Shown: positions 24,967-34,559 of the stretch, piece after piece
How the letters are laid out: every line of letters begins with the position of its first letter
Numbering within the stretch: the first letter of the stretch is position 1
Assembly: GCA_902594255.1 (NCBI GenBank)
Contig: CACJLN010000005.1
Span: 20,639 to 84,638 of the forward strand
DNA length: 64,000 nucleotides
Reading direction: 5' to 3'
DNA from: an uncultured Pelagibacteraceae bacterium
GTDB taxonomy: Bacteria > Pseudomonadota > Alphaproteobacteria > Pelagibacterales > Pelagibacteraceae
Notes under the pieces: generated by a model
What the model was told of the DNA's origin: nothing
What the model saw: only the letters and a program-made list of their open reading frames with translations
The model's database searches: none
Position numbers and translations under genes: made by a program

Positions 24967-26506
24967 ACTCAATTATTGATTTTATATTTTTAAGATAATC
25001 TTTGTACCGGTCAGAGGATTTTACAGCTGTTTTATAAATTGGCTTTCTTGCTTGTATAGAACTTGCTGTTTTGATAGCTCTTTCATTTTTATGATGGTTT
25101 AAACAATTATCATCCCATTTTAACTCACAAAAATTTAATAATTTTCTTATTTCAATTTCACTATTTTCAACAAGTTTCGAATATTCAATATCGTAAATAA
25201 TTTCAGGAAATTTTTTTTGGAAAAAAGTCATAAGGTCTTCGTATAATTTGTAAAATTGAGCGATATCCTCAAGGTCATTAGTAAATGGCATAGCATTTGA
25301 AAAATAATTTTTAAAATTTGACCAAATAATATCCATAGGATCTCTTTTACAATTTATTATTTTCGCATTAGGAAAAATATATTTAATAAAACCAATAAAT
25401 CTAAAATTAAGTGGAGCTTTATCAGTAAATATCTTGGATGAGTTATTGTAATTTGAAATTCTCTCTAGATACTTTTTTTTACAATCTATAATTAAATTAT
25501 GAATTTCTTCGATATTTAATTGATTATTTTTTTCAAATTTTTGAAAAAATTTCCTTACTTCTTTTTCTAAAAACGGCAATTCGCCTCCTCCAAATACCTC
25601 TTGATGAGAAGACAAAATTTGCTCAACTAATGAAGTTCCAGATCTGGGCATCCCAACTATAAAAATTAATTTTCTAGAGTTTTCTATATTTGGAATATTT
25701 AAATTTTTGTAATTAAAATCTTTAATATTGATAAAGTTATTTTTTTCCTCTTGAATTTTATAATTTGTCTTTTTTTTAATTATGTTGTTTCCATGTGAAT
25801 AATTTTCGAAAGATTTTTCGTAATCTTTAATATCTTCAAAATATTTTCCTAGAGAAAAATATAAATTAGATTTTTGTATTTCATTTAATTTAATATTTTC
25901 TAATTTATCTTTAATATTGAGATAATGTGGATGGTTATTTGTATATTTTGTCATGAGTGATAAAATTCGATCCGCGTCAGTAAATTTTGGATTTAATTCT
26001 AAAATTTTTTTTAGGCACTCTGAAGATTTTTCAAATTCCCCCAAGGCCTGATAATTAATTGCTAAATTGAAATATGGTTCGATTAATTTATCATTGATTT
26101 TTAAAATTTTATTAAAATACTCGACAGCTGACTTATTTAAATTAAGATAACCTTTAAGATTTCCTAAATTATTCAAAATACTTATATATTTTGGTGCTTC
26201 AGCTAAACCTCTCTTAAAATAAGTTTCTGCTTCCTTAAAATTACTTAGTTTAAAATGCGATAGGCCAATATTATTTAAAAAATGAGGATTTTTGGGATTG
26301 GCCTTTAAAGCTATCTCCATTATTTCTACAGATTTATCATTTTGACCTAAACTTTGATAAGAGAGGCTTAATAAATTGAACAGCACCTGATGTTTTCTTT
26401 TTTTAAGTAAAATTTTTGACTCATCTACAACTTCTTTAAACAAACCTAATTTTAGTTTGTTAGTTAAAATTTCAACTTTCTTTTGTAATTCTATATCATT
26501 AAGCAT
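24959..26506 (-). CDS. TPR-repeat sulfotransferase family protein
   Basis: This is a two-part protein of 515 residues. Residues about 40-200 form tandem tetratricopeptide repeats (for example NPHFLNNIGLSHFKLSNFKEA). Residues about 278-515 form a sulfotransferase domain with the PAPS 5'-phosphosulfate loop FIVGMPRSGTSLVEQILSSH (residues 282-301) and a 3'-phosphate-binding stretch KIINCKRDPMDIIWSNF. The acceptor is unknown; proteins, glycans or lipids are all possible. No signal peptide is seen, so it is probably cytoplasmic or peripheral. It is coupled by a one-base overlap to the NlpC/P60 gene downstream. Confidence 0.88.
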   Translation of the reverse strand: MLNDIELQKKVEILTNKLKLGLFKEVVDESKILLKKRKHQVLFNLLSLSYQSLGQNDKSVEIMEIALKANPKNPHFLNNIGLSHFKLSNFKEAETYFKRGLAEAPKYISILNNLGNLKGYLNLNKSAVEYFNKILKINDKLIEPYFNLAINYQALGEFEKSSECLKKILELNPKFTDADRILSLMTKYTNNHPHYLNIKDKLENIKLNEIQKSNLYFSLGKYFEDIKDYEKSFENYSHGNNIIKKKTNYKIQEEKNNFINIKDFNYKNLNIPNIENSRKLIFIVGMPRSGTSLVEQILSSHQEVFGGGELPFLEKEVRKFFQKFEKNNQLNIEEIHNLIIDCKKKYLERISNYNNSSKIFTDKAPLNFRFIGFIKYIFPNAKIINCKRDPMDIIWSNFKNYFSNAMPFTNDLEDIAQFYKLYEDLMTFFQKKFPEIIYDIEYSKLVENSEIEIRKLLNFCELKWDDNCLNHHKNERAIKTASSIQARKPIYKTAVKSSDRYKDYLKNIKSIIESN

Positions 26507-27243
26507 TATTCGATATGTATTGGTTTTAATTTTGTATCCTTAAATATTTTATTGATAGTTTTTTTTATGTTCATTATCAAAACCTTTTTTTTTGGGCCGT
26601 AGGCATGTATTAAGTTTTTTTTATTTAGACAATATGCGATGTGTCCTTTCCAAAAAATAATATTTTTTTTAAAATTCTTTCTATTAGAAATTTTTCTAAG
26701 ATATTTTAATTGGTCTTTTGTATCTCTAGGAAAAAAAATTCTATTATAATAAAAGAAGATTTGTATTAAAGCAGAACAATCAATACCCTCAGATGATTTT
26801 CCACCCCATAAATATTTGACATTTAAAAACAATTTTAGAATTTTTACTAAGTTATTTTCTGAATGATTAATTTTTTTGGTGTCAATAATTTTTACCCATT
26901 TATTTTTTTCGAATTCAAAAAATTCTTTCCTCTTATTAGTTACTGAAATTCCTGAGCCAAAATATAAAAAATTTTTTGTTTGAAAAAATTTATTACCCTT
27001 TTTTTTAAATATTCTTGACTTGAGTTTACAAATTTTATTCGTCGGTTTAAATTTTTTAAGAAATTTTTGACTCTTAATAAAACCAGTATAATTATCGTAT
27101 TTAGTTTTAATTTTTACCCAGCCTTTACTTTTTGATAAAATTTTGAATTTTTCGCCATACAGAATTTGAGATGTTACCTCTGATTTCAAAAAAGGTCGCG
27201 AATTTATATTCCCAATCGATTTATTAAAAAAATTATTTTTCAC
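26506..27243 (-). CDS. NlpC/P60 family cell-wall peptidase with SH3-like domain
   Basis: This is a probable gamma-D-glutamyl-diamino-acid endopeptidase acting on murein peptides. The N-terminal half has SH3-type folds (residues about 15-65 include YGEKFKILSKSKGWVKIKT). The C-terminal NlpC/P60 domain has Cys156 in GIDCSALIQIF, His201 in KGHIAYCLN and His213 in LIHAYGP as the likely catalytic set. No signal peptide is visible, so it may act on muropeptides in the cytoplasm, as YkfC-type recycling enzymes do. It follows the AmpG-like muropeptide permease, with an 11-base overlap. Confidence 0.87.
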   Translation of the reverse strand: MKNNFFNKSIGNINSRPFLKSEVTSQILYGEKFKILSKSKGWVKIKTKYDNYTGFIKSQKFLKKFKPTNKICKLKSRIFKKKGNKFFQTKNFLYFGSGISVTNKRKEFFEFEKNKWVKIIDTKKINHSENNLVKILKLFLNVKYLWGGKSSEGIDCSALIQIFFYYNRIFFPRDTKDQLKYLRKISNRKNFKKNIIFWKGHIAYCLNKKNLIHAYGPKKKVLIMNIKKTINKIFKDTKLKPIHIE

Positions 27244-28609
27244 TAAGTTTGAGTTTATTTTTCATTATCCACAATATAATAAGAGATGGAATTACCATTA
27301 ATGCCGTTAATATAAAAAATATACCCCAGTCACCATTTAACCAGTCTACAAGGGCTCCTGAAGATGAAGCAAGGGTTGTTCTTCCTGCAGTACCTATTGA
27401 TGCTAACAGTGCATATTGGGTTGCAGTATAAGTTCTGTCCACTAAAAGAGAAATAAAAGCAACAAAAGCAACAGTTGCAAACGCAGCAGCTATATCATCA
27501 AAAATGACAGCTAGGGCAAATAAGATTTCCGATTTTTCAGACCAGGCTAAAACACTAAATAAAAGGTTGGTACTTGCCATAATAATCCCAGCCATAAACA
27601 TTGCTTTTAAAACTCCTGATCTTATAACAAACAAACCTCCTAAAAGAGTGAATACTACCGTTGTTATCCATCCTAGAGTTTTAGAATAAATAGCGATATC
27701 AGATTTGCTGAAACCAATTTCTTTGTAAAAAATTATCGACATTCTTCCAAGAAAAGCCTCACCTACCTTGAATAGAAAAACAAAACCAAGAATTCCGATT
27801 GCAATAGAAAAACCATTTTTTTTAAAAAAACTAATTATAGGACCACTAATTGTTCCTCCAATCCATATCAAAAATTGTGAGAAAAGATTTTCATTTCCAA
27901 GTTGATTTGAGATTAATTTATCATTTTCTTTTTGTTTAGTTTGTCTTTCGTTACCACCTCTTTCATTTATGAACATCAAACCAATATTCATAAAAATAAT
28001 TAAGATACCTAAAATTAAAAATGTTAATTGCCAATAATTTTCAAATCCTCTGTTCTGTAAAAATTCAGCAGAAAATAAAGAGATTACACCTCCAAGCTTA
28101 TAACCACTCCACCAACCAACCACAGCCATTGCTGCACCAGCTGCCATTGATTTCCCCTCATTTTCTCCGATTTGTTCAATTCTTAAAGCATCTACAGTTA
28201 TGTCTTGCGTGGCGGATGCAACAGCAATAATTAATCCTATGGAAATTACAAAAGCTAGATCGAGTTTTGGATTAGAAATACTCCACAAGATAAGTGAAAA
28301 TAAAATAATAATTTGCATTAAAACTATCCACCCTCTTCTATGACCGACTTTTTTCGTTAAAAAAGGTATTTGTATTCTATCTACTAAGGGCGCCCACAAA
28401 TAATTAAAAGCATAAACTCCAAAAATTAAGCCTGCCCATCCTATTGTTGATCTACTAAGTCCATCTTCCTTTAACCACAAGCTAAGGCTGCTTCCAATTA
28501 ATACCCAAGGGAAACCTGAAATTGCGCCTAATAACAAAATCTTTAACATTCTTCGATCAAAGTAAATGGAGAAAGTTTTTGAAAAAGGCTGTTTTTTAAA
28601 TTCTATCAT
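27233..28609 (-). CDS. ampG: AmpG-like muropeptide permease (MFS)
   Basis: This major facilitator has about 12-14 membrane segments and resembles AmpG, the inner-membrane importer of anhydromuropeptides. The N-terminal stretch KILLLGAISGFPWVLIGSSLSLWLKEDGLS and GWAGLIFGVYAFNYLWAPLVDR are typical, as is ATQDITVDALRIEQ. The ORF track begins 15 bases earlier. I prefer the ATG at 28609, two bases after the trkH stop, giving 458 residues. Placement before an NlpC/P60 peptidase supports a role in murein recycling. Transport of another solute remains possible. Confidence 0.82.
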   Translation of the reverse strand: MIEFKKQPFSKTFSIYFDRRMLKILLLGAISGFPWVLIGSSLSLWLKEDGLSRSTIGWAGLIFGVYAFNYLWAPLVDRIQIPFLTKKVGHRRGWIVLMQIIILFSLILWSISNPKLDLAFVISIGLIIAVASATQDITVDALRIEQIGENEGKSMAAGAAMAVVGWWSGYKLGGVISLFSAEFLQNRGFENYWQLTFLILGILIIFMNIGLMFINERGGNERQTKQKENDKLISNQLGNENLFSQFLIWIGGTISGPIISFFKKNGFSIAIGILGFVFLFKVGEAFLGRMSIIFYKEIGFSKSDIAIYSKTLGWITTVVFTLLGGLFVIRSGVLKAMFMAGIIMASTNLLFSVLAWSEKSEILFALAVIFDDIAAAFATVAFVAFISLLVDRTYTATQYALLASIGTAGRTTLASSSGALVDWLNGDWGIFFILTALMVIPSLIILWIMKNKLKLSEK

Positions 28610-28611
28610 TA

Positions 28612-30051
28612 TTAATTTCTCCAAAAAGATGGTAAAAATAAAACTAATATTGCAAATAATTCTAATCTACCTAGGATCATGCCTAAAGATAGGATCCATT
28701 TAGATAGATCAGGTAAAGATGAAAAATTACCATTTGGACCTATCTCTGAACCAAGTCCTGGCCCAACATTAGAAATTGATGTTGCGGCCCCAGAAATTGC
28801 TGTAACAAAGTCTAGACCAGTTAAAGAGAGTAAAGCAGTTAAAATGAGGAAAATCACAAAGTAAAAAAATATAAAAGAAATTATAGATGAAATAAATTTT
28901 TCATCAATTGAACTTTGGTTATATTTTATAATGAATACTCCTTTAGGATAAATTATCTTTTTTAGTTGATTAGTTATAAATAAATATAATATTTGAAATC
29001 TGAAAATTTTTACACCACAAGTTGTTGATCCTGCACATCCACCAATAAACATTAAAGACAAGAATACCAATAAAGAAAAACCGCCCCAGTTATCAAATTG
29101 CGCATTGACGTAACCAGTTCCAGTAAGAATAGATATTACATTAAAGAATATTGAACGTATGTCATAAGAATCTGGATTATTGAAAATTAGATACAATGAT
29201 AAAATTATAATACTTATGAATATTACTTTAAAGAAAGTTTTTATTTGAGTATCTGAAAAAAAGATATCTTTGTTTCCATTAATAAATTTAATATACGAAA
29301 TAAATGGCAGACTGCCTAAAATTATAAAAATTATAGCTGAAATTTCAATTGCTAAACTATCAAAAAAACCGATTGACTCATTGTAATTCGAAAATCCGCC
29401 AGTGGCTAAAGTAGTCATTGAGTGGGTTATGCTGTCAAAAACACTCATCCCGAACCCATAATAAGTTAACGCACACATTGTTGTTAGAGCTGAATAGATA
29501 TAGATTAACCTAACAGCGATTTCTTTTGATTTAGGAAGCACTTTTTCAGAAGAGTCGTTACTTGAAATTTTAAACAATTGCATACCCCCCACATTCATTA
29601 TTGGCATAAGCGTTATTGCCATTATAATTATACCGATGCCCCCTAACCATTGAAGTATTGCTCTCCACAAAAGAATACTTTTTGGCATATTTTCTAAATT
29701 CGCAATGACAGTTGAACCAGTGGTAGTAATGCCAGACATACTTTCAAAAAAAGCATTGGTAAACGAGAAACCTAGATTTGAGAAAAAAAAAGGTAAAGAT
29801 CCAAAAACGGCTACACTTAGCCAAGATAAAGCAGTTAATAAAAAAGCTTGTTGTAAATTCAATTTATTTTCATGATCTAGATTTGATAAGAAAAACAATG
29901 TACCAAAAATAATTGTTACTATAGAGGCGCCAAAAAAAGACGAGTCAATCTCTTGATAAAAAAATTGAGCTATTATTGGAATGAACATAAAAATTCCAAG
30001 AATTATCTGTAATATTCCTAACGTAAAAAAAACTGTTTTATAATTAGACAT
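28612..30051 (-). CDS. trkH: Potassium uptake protein TrkH/TrkG
   Basis: This is the membrane K+ translocation subunit of a Trk/Ktr system, with four M1-P-M2 repeats. Selectivity-filter-like loops are visible as MSGITTTGSTVI, MTTLATGGFSN, ILTGTGYVN and AATSISNVGPGLG. The 479 residues match the TrkH family. The partner TrkA, a NAD-binding regulatory subunit, is not in this window. The ampG-like gene follows after 2 bases. Confidence 0.93.
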   Translation of the reverse strand: MSNYKTVFFTLGILQIILGIFMFIPIIAQFFYQEIDSSFFGASIVTIIFGTLFFLSNLDHENKLNLQQAFLLTALSWLSVAVFGSLPFFFSNLGFSFTNAFFESMSGITTTGSTVIANLENMPKSILLWRAILQWLGGIGIIIMAITLMPIMNVGGMQLFKISSNDSSEKVLPKSKEIAVRLIYIYSALTTMCALTYYGFGMSVFDSITHSMTTLATGGFSNYNESIGFFDSLAIEISAIIFIILGSLPFISYIKFINGNKDIFFSDTQIKTFFKVIFISIIILSLYLIFNNPDSYDIRSIFFNVISILTGTGYVNAQFDNWGGFSLLVFLSLMFIGGCAGSTTCGVKIFRFQILYLFITNQLKKIIYPKGVFIIKYNQSSIDEKFISSIISFIFFYFVIFLILTALLSLTGLDFVTAISGAATSISNVGPGLGSEIGPNGNFSSLPDLSKWILSLGMILGRLELFAILVLFLPSFWRN

Positions 30052-30139
30052 TTTGAAAAGAGATTATTTTATGGTAAATAAATTTCAACTCTATAAGAAT
30101 AAACTTAACCACTAATATTAGATTATATTTGAATTATTC

Positions 30140-31702
30140 ATGATTAAAAAAGAGAATTTAGACAAAACAAGTGCTTGGCCGTTTGTTGAAGCAAAAAAAA
30201 TACTTAGAGAGAGAAAGTCTATTATTGAAAAAAAAGGAAAAATTACTCTGCAAACAGGTTATGGACCTAGTGGTCTTCCACACATTGGAACTTTCGGTGA
30301 AGTTGCAAGAACATCAATGTTAGTTAATGCTTTAAAACATTTAACCGATTTTCCAACAGAGATAATTACATTTTCAGATGATATGGATGGTCTTAGAAAA
30401 ATACCGGACAATGTGCCAAATAAAGAAATTTTAGAAAAAAATCTTCATAAATCTCTGACACAAGTCCCAGACCCTTTTAACAAATATGGTAGTTTTGGTG
30501 AACACAATAATGAAAAACTAAAAACTTTTTTAGATAATTTCAATTTTAAATACGATTTTAAAAGCTCTACTAAACTCTATAAATCAGGTTTTTTTAATCC
30601 AACTCTAGAAATCATTTTAGAAAATTATGAGGGGATTATGAATATTATTTTACCTACACTTGGTAAGGAACGACAAAAAACTTATTGTCCATTTTTACCA
30701 ATTTGCCCAGATACGAATCACGTTTTAGAAATTCCCATGAAAGAAATTAATAAAAAAAAGTCAGAGATAATATTTGATAATAATGGAAAAGATTTAGTAT
30801 CTAGTATTTTAGATGGTCATTGTAAATTACAATGGAAAGTTGATTGGGCAATGAGGTGGTTTGCTCTCGATGTAGACTTTGAAATGTATGGAAAAGATTT
30901 AATAGAAAGTGCAATATTATCAACCAAGATAATTAAATTAATTGGAAAAAAAAACCCATCAGGTTTTGCTTATGAGCTTTTTTTGGATGAAAAAGGCGAG
31001 AAGATCTCTAAATCAAAGGGTAATGGAATAACAATAGAACAATGGTTAGATTACGCTTCTCCAGAGAGTTTATCACTTTATATGTACCAAAATCCAAAAA
31101 GAGCAAAAAAACTTTACAATAAGATAGTTCCAAAAGCTGTTGATGAATATCTTGAGTTTATAGAAAAAGCTAAAACTCAAGATGAACTTCGGTTATTGAT
31201 GAATCCAGTTTGGCATGTTCATAACGGAAAAGTTCCTAAAGAAAACATGATTATGTCTTTTTCAATGTTATTAAACCTCGTTGAAACAAGTAATGCTGAT
31301 AATAAAGACCTTTTGTGGAAGTTTGTTAAAAAATATAAAATAAATATCTCTGAAAGGGAACACCCTATATTTAATAATTTAGTCGGATATGCAATAAAAT
31401 ATTTTAACGATGTGATTAAAAGTAAAAAGAAATATAAAATACCTGATGAAAAAGAAAAAAAGGCATTAATGGCTTTAATTAAAACACTTGATGGATGTAA
31501 CGACAAAATGTCTCCAGAAGATATCCAAACGTTAATTTATTCAACTGGAAAAGATAACGGATACTCAGAAAATTTAAGAGATTGGTTTAGATTGATATAT
31601 GAAGTTGTTTTTGGAGACGAAAATGGTCCTCGAATGGGTTTTTTTATAAGTTTTTTTGGTGTTAAAGAAACAAAAGATCTTATAATAAATAGAATTAAAT
31701 AA
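30140..31702 (+). CDS. lysS: Lysyl-tRNA synthetase, class I
   Basis: This class I LysRS (LysK type), common in archaea and alphaproteobacteria, charges tRNA-Lys. The Rossmann-fold signatures are the HIGH-like PSGLPHIGTFGEVART near residue 50 and the KMSKS-like GEKISKSKGNG near residue 293. The cysteines in YCPFLPICPDTNH may be structural. The 520 residues are normal. Its stop overlaps the pyrD start by one base (TAATG). Confidence 0.95.
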   Translation: MIKKENLDKTSAWPFVEAKKILRERKSIIEKKGKITLQTGYGPSGLPHIGTFGEVARTSMLVNALKHLTDFPTEIITFSDDMDGLRKIPDNVPNKEILEKNLHKSLTQVPDPFNKYGSFGEHNNEKLKTFLDNFNFKYDFKSSTKLYKSGFFNPTLEIILENYEGIMNIILPTLGKERQKTYCPFLPICPDTNHVLEIPMKEINKKKSEIIFDNNGKDLVSSILDGHCKLQWKVDWAMRWFALDVDFEMYGKDLIESAILSTKIIKLIGKKNPSGFAYELFLDEKGEKISKSKGNGITIEQWLDYASPESLSLYMYQNPKRAKKLYNKIVPKAVDEYLEFIEKAKTQDELRLLMNPVWHVHNGKVPKENMIMSFSMLLNLVETSNADNKDLLWKFVKKYKINISEREHPIFNNLVGYAIKYFNDVIKSKKKYKIPDEKEKKALMALIKTLDGCNDKMSPEDIQTLIYSTGKDNGYSENLRDWFRLIYEVVFGDENGPRMGFFISFFGVKETKDLIINRIK

Positions 31703-32754
31703 TGTTTTCAAATTTAAGATCTTTAATTTTTAAACTAGATCCAGAGATAGCGCATAGTTTAGCAATAAAATCATTAAAATTGAATTTTGTTCCAAATATT
31801 TTAGATTCGAATAAAGATAATGATTTATTTAAAACCAAATTATTCAATAAAGACATAGCTAATCCGATCGGAGTAGCAGCTGGATTTGATAAAAATGCTG
31901 AAGTTTATAATTCATTGTTCAAGCTTGGATTTGGTTTTGTAGAAGCTGGTACCGTTACCCCTCTAAGACAATACGGCAATCCTAAACCTAGAGTTTTTAG
32001 ACTAGTAGAGGATGAAGCCTTAATAAATAGATTAGGTTTTAATAACTTAGGTGCAAAAAATATTGCTGATAGGATTTTATCAAACAAACAGATCGGCTTA
32101 CTTGGAATTAATATTGGTCCTAATAAAGATACAAATGATAGACACAAAGACTATATCGAATGTTTAAAAGCTTTTCATAGAATTACTGATTATATTACAA
32201 TCAACATTTCATCTCCCAATACAGAAGAGCTTAGAAATTTTCATGACCAAAATAAATTGAATGAATTACTAAAAATTATTAATAATGAAAAAACAGTCCT
32301 TAATTCCAATATTCCAATTGTTGTTAAGATTTCGCCTGATATAAAGGATCAAGAAATACCCAAAATATCTGATGTTCTTTTAAAGAATAATATAGAAGCA
32401 GTAATTCTATCTAATACATCAGATTCGACTAGAGATGAACTAAATGATATTCAAAAACATCAAAAAGGTGGCCTTTCAGGAAAACCAATAGAGGAAAAAT
32501 CAACAAAATTGATTGAAAAATTTTATGAAATTATAGGTGAAAAAATTAAAATCATTGGTGTTGGGGGAGTAGACTCAGGAATAAGCGCTTATAAGAAGTT
32601 TTTGGCCGGAGCAAGTTACATCCAACTTTATACAGGGATGGTTTTCAGAGGACCTAATATTGTGAACTTAATTAAAAAAGAGCTAAAGGAATTGATGCTA
32701 AAAGATGGAGTTAAGCACTTTAGTGAAATAATAGGAAAAAAAACAATTTCTTAA
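31702..32754 (+). CDS. pyrD: Dihydroorotate dehydrogenase (quinone)
   Basis: This class 2, membrane-associated enzyme feeds electrons from dihydroorotate into the quinone pool during pyrimidine synthesis. The N-terminal amphipathic region [23 protein letters not shown], cited by its core [11 protein letters not shown], is the class 2 extension. FMN-binding and catalytic motifs are [39 protein letters not shown] (with the class 2 catalytic serine in SSPNT) and GVGGVDSG. The 350 residues are normal. Confidence 0.96.
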   Translation: MFSNLRSLIFKLDPEIAHSLAIKSLKLNFVPNILDSNKDNDLFKTKLFNKDIANPIGVAAGFDKNAEVYNSLFKLGFGFVEAGTVTPLRQYGNPKPRVFRLVEDEALINRLGFNNLGAKNIADRILSNKQIGLLGINIGPNKDTNDRHKDYIECLKAFHRITDYITINISSPNTEELRNFHDQNKLNELLKIINNEKTVLNSNIPIVVKISPDIKDQEIPKISDVLLKNNIEAVILSNTSDSTRDELNDIQKHQKGGLSGKPIEEKSTKLIEKFYEIIGEKIKIIGVGGVDSGISAYKKFLAGASYIQLYTGMVFRGPNIVNLIKKELKELMLKDGVKHFSEIIGKKTIS

Positions 32755-32765
32755 AATATATAAAC

Positions 32766-32794
32766 TTGACGCCTTAGAAATCTCTCTTTATATA
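32766..32794 (+). promoter_or_regulatory. Promoter upstream of rpmB
   Basis: TTGACG at 32766 is separated by 17 bases from TATATA at 32789, followed 12 bases later by the rpmB ATG. This gives rpmB and the downstream transporter their own start after pyrD. The match is good for sigma-70, although AT-rich spacers make -10 boxes easy to find. Confidence 0.55.
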
Positions 32795-32806
32795 CTCGTT
32801 GTAATC

Positions 32807-33121
32807 ATGTCAAAAAAATGTGAACTCACTGGTAAAATTCCTCTTAAAGGTCACAACGTAAGTCACGCAAATAATAAGACAAAAAGAAGATTTTTACCTA
32901 ATTTAAAAAAAGTTAAGTTTACTAGTGAACTTTTAAAAAGGAGCATGAAACTTACAGTCAGTAATGCAGGTGTAAGATCTGTTGACAAAAAAGGCAGTTT
33001 TGATGAGTTTCTTAAAACTGTTAAAAATAAAAACTTATCACCAAGATTAAAAAAATTGAAAAAAAATCTGCTTATAAAATCTCCATTTCAAAAAAAACAA
33101 GTTCAATCTAAAACAACTTAA
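32807..33121 (+). CDS. rpmB: 50S ribosomal protein L28
   Basis: L28 is recognised from [34 protein letters not shown], quoted in part as [20 protein letters not shown]. The 104 residues include a basic C-terminal extension typical of alphaproteobacterial L28. Only one of the Cys pair found in zinc-binding forms is present. The stop overlaps the next start by one base. Confidence 0.96.
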   Translation: MSKKCELTGKIPLKGHNVSHANNKTKRRFLPNLKKVKFTSELLKRSMKLTVSNAGVRSVDKKGSFDEFLKTVKNKNLSPRLKKLKKNLLIKSPFQKKQVQSKTT

Positions 33122-33669
33122 TGAAAAAGATATTTTTAATACTCTCATTTTTAATGGGAGTTGTTGTATTAGCTTCCAATTATCTGGTACAATTTCCCAT
33201 TAACCATTATGGCTTAAATGAAATTTTAACTTATGGAGCATTTAGCTATCCTATTGCTTTTTTGATAACAGATTTAGCCAATAGATCATTTGGTAAGGTA
33301 GTCGCTAGAAAAATAGTTTATATTGGTTTTGCAATTGGTATTAGTTTTACCCTTTTATTTTCAACAAATTTTGCAGATTTAATATCCATTAGGATTGCAA
33401 TTGGATCGGGTACGGCATTTTTAGTTGCCCAGTTATTAGATGTTCAAATTTTTGATAAATTAAGGCAAAAGAGATGGTTTGTTGCACCTCTAACTTCATC
33501 ATTGGTAGGCTCGACAGTTGATACATTTATATTTTTTTCAATTTCTTTTTATGGAACAGGTGTTCCCTGGGTCACCTTGTCTTTAGGAGATTTAAGTGTA
33601 AAAATTTTTGTAGCATTGGTAATGTTAATTCCATTCAGATTGTTATTAAAAACACTTAAGCCAGTTTAA
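33121..33669 (+). CDS. yhhQ: Queuosine precursor transporter (YhhQ/VUT family)
   Basis: This inner-membrane protein of the DUF165/VUT family (182 residues, about six membrane segments) includes members that import preQ0 or preQ1 for queuosine tRNA modification. Family features are TYGAFSYPIAFLITDLANRSFG, cited in part as PIAFLITDLANRSFG, VAQLLDVQIFDKLRQ and PLTSSLVGSTVDTFIFF. It is translationally coupled to rpmB. It converges on the agmatinase-like gene with a 4-base overlap. Confidence 0.88.
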   Translation: MKKIFLILSFLMGVVVLASNYLVQFPINHYGLNEILTYGAFSYPIAFLITDLANRSFGKVVARKIVYIGFAIGISFTLLFSTNFADLISIRIAIGSGTAFLVAQLLDVQIFDKLRQKRWFVAPLTSSLVGSTVDTFIFFSISFYGTGVPWVTLSLGDLSVKIFVALVMLIPFRLLLKTLKPV

Positions 33670-34559
33670 TTTTTTAACAGGAATTTCAAAGATAAAATTT
33701 TATAAACTAATTTAGCTACTAAAAAATTGTAGGAATTGAATCCTTTTATCGGCGCAAGTTCATTAACATCAGCTCCAACAATATTTGAATTTTTTGTGGC
33801 AATTTTTATAATGTTTAATGCTTCGTCCCATAATAAGCCACCAGGCTCAGGAGTTCCAGTTGCAGGCATAATACTTGAATCTAAACCATCAACATCGAAA
33901 GTTAGATAAACAGTTTTATTTTTTATAAGCCTTTTAAACTTTTTAAAATCCCACTTTGCCTTATCTTTTGCCCAAAAAATGTTAATCCTAGACTTGTTTT
34001 TTTTTAAAAATTGTATCTCTTCCTGAGATATATTTCTAATTCCAAATGAAATTATCGATACATTTTTATAATCTAAACATCTTCTCATAGCTGATGCATG
34101 TGAAAATTTCTCTCCGTTATAATTTTCTCTTAAATCGGCATGAGCATCAAAATGTAAAATACATATTTTTTTATATTTTTTTACAAATGGAACAATGCAC
34201 CCTGCGGTAATTGAGTGTTCTCCGCCAAGTGTCATGGGAAAAAGTTTTTTTGTTAACAATCTATTATTTATATCTGCTATTTTTTTTAAGGCTTTTTTAA
34301 TGTTTTTATCGATTTTAAAAAATTTTAAAGTTTTTATTCCAATTTTTCTATAAGGCTCACAATTTAATTCTTCATCGTATAATTCAACTTGATGTGAGGC
34401 TTTAATTATTTCTTTTGGACCATTTTTAGTTCCACCACCATAACTTACAGTTTTTTCTAAACCGAAAGGAACTATTACAACTTTTTCCTTTAAATTAAAT
34501 TTATTATCTATCCCTAGAAACCCTTTTTTATTTGAAAGATACTGCAAGGTTTTATCCAA
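33666..34559 (-). CDS. speB: Agmatinase-like ureohydrolase
   Basis: This ureohydrolase-fold, dinuclear manganese enzyme probably releases urea from agmatine or a related guanidine compound. The metal motifs are intact: GGEHSITAG, HFDAHADLRENYNG, and TFDVDGLDSSIMPATGTPEPGG. SHASAMRR is typical of agmatinases rather than arginases. The ORF track starts at 34625, deep inside the upstream gene. A TTG at 34559, overlapping the upstream stop by 8 bases, is a more natural start (297 residues) but unproven. It is the last gene of a three-gene polyamine cluster. Confidence 0.85.
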   Translation of the reverse strand: MDKTLQYLSNKKGFLGIDNKFNLKEKVVIVPFGLEKTVSYGGGTKNGPKEIIKASHQVELYDEELNCEPYRKIGIKTLKFFKIDKNIKKALKKIADINNRLLTKKLFPMTLGGEHSITAGCIVPFVKKYKKICILHFDAHADLRENYNGEKFSHASAMRRCLDYKNVSIISFGIRNISQEEIQFLKKNKSRINIFWAKDKAKWDFKKFKRLIKNKTVYLTFDVDGLDSSIMPATGTPEPGGLLWDEALNIIKIATKNSNIVGADVNELAPIKGFNSYNFLVAKLVYKILSLKFLLKN

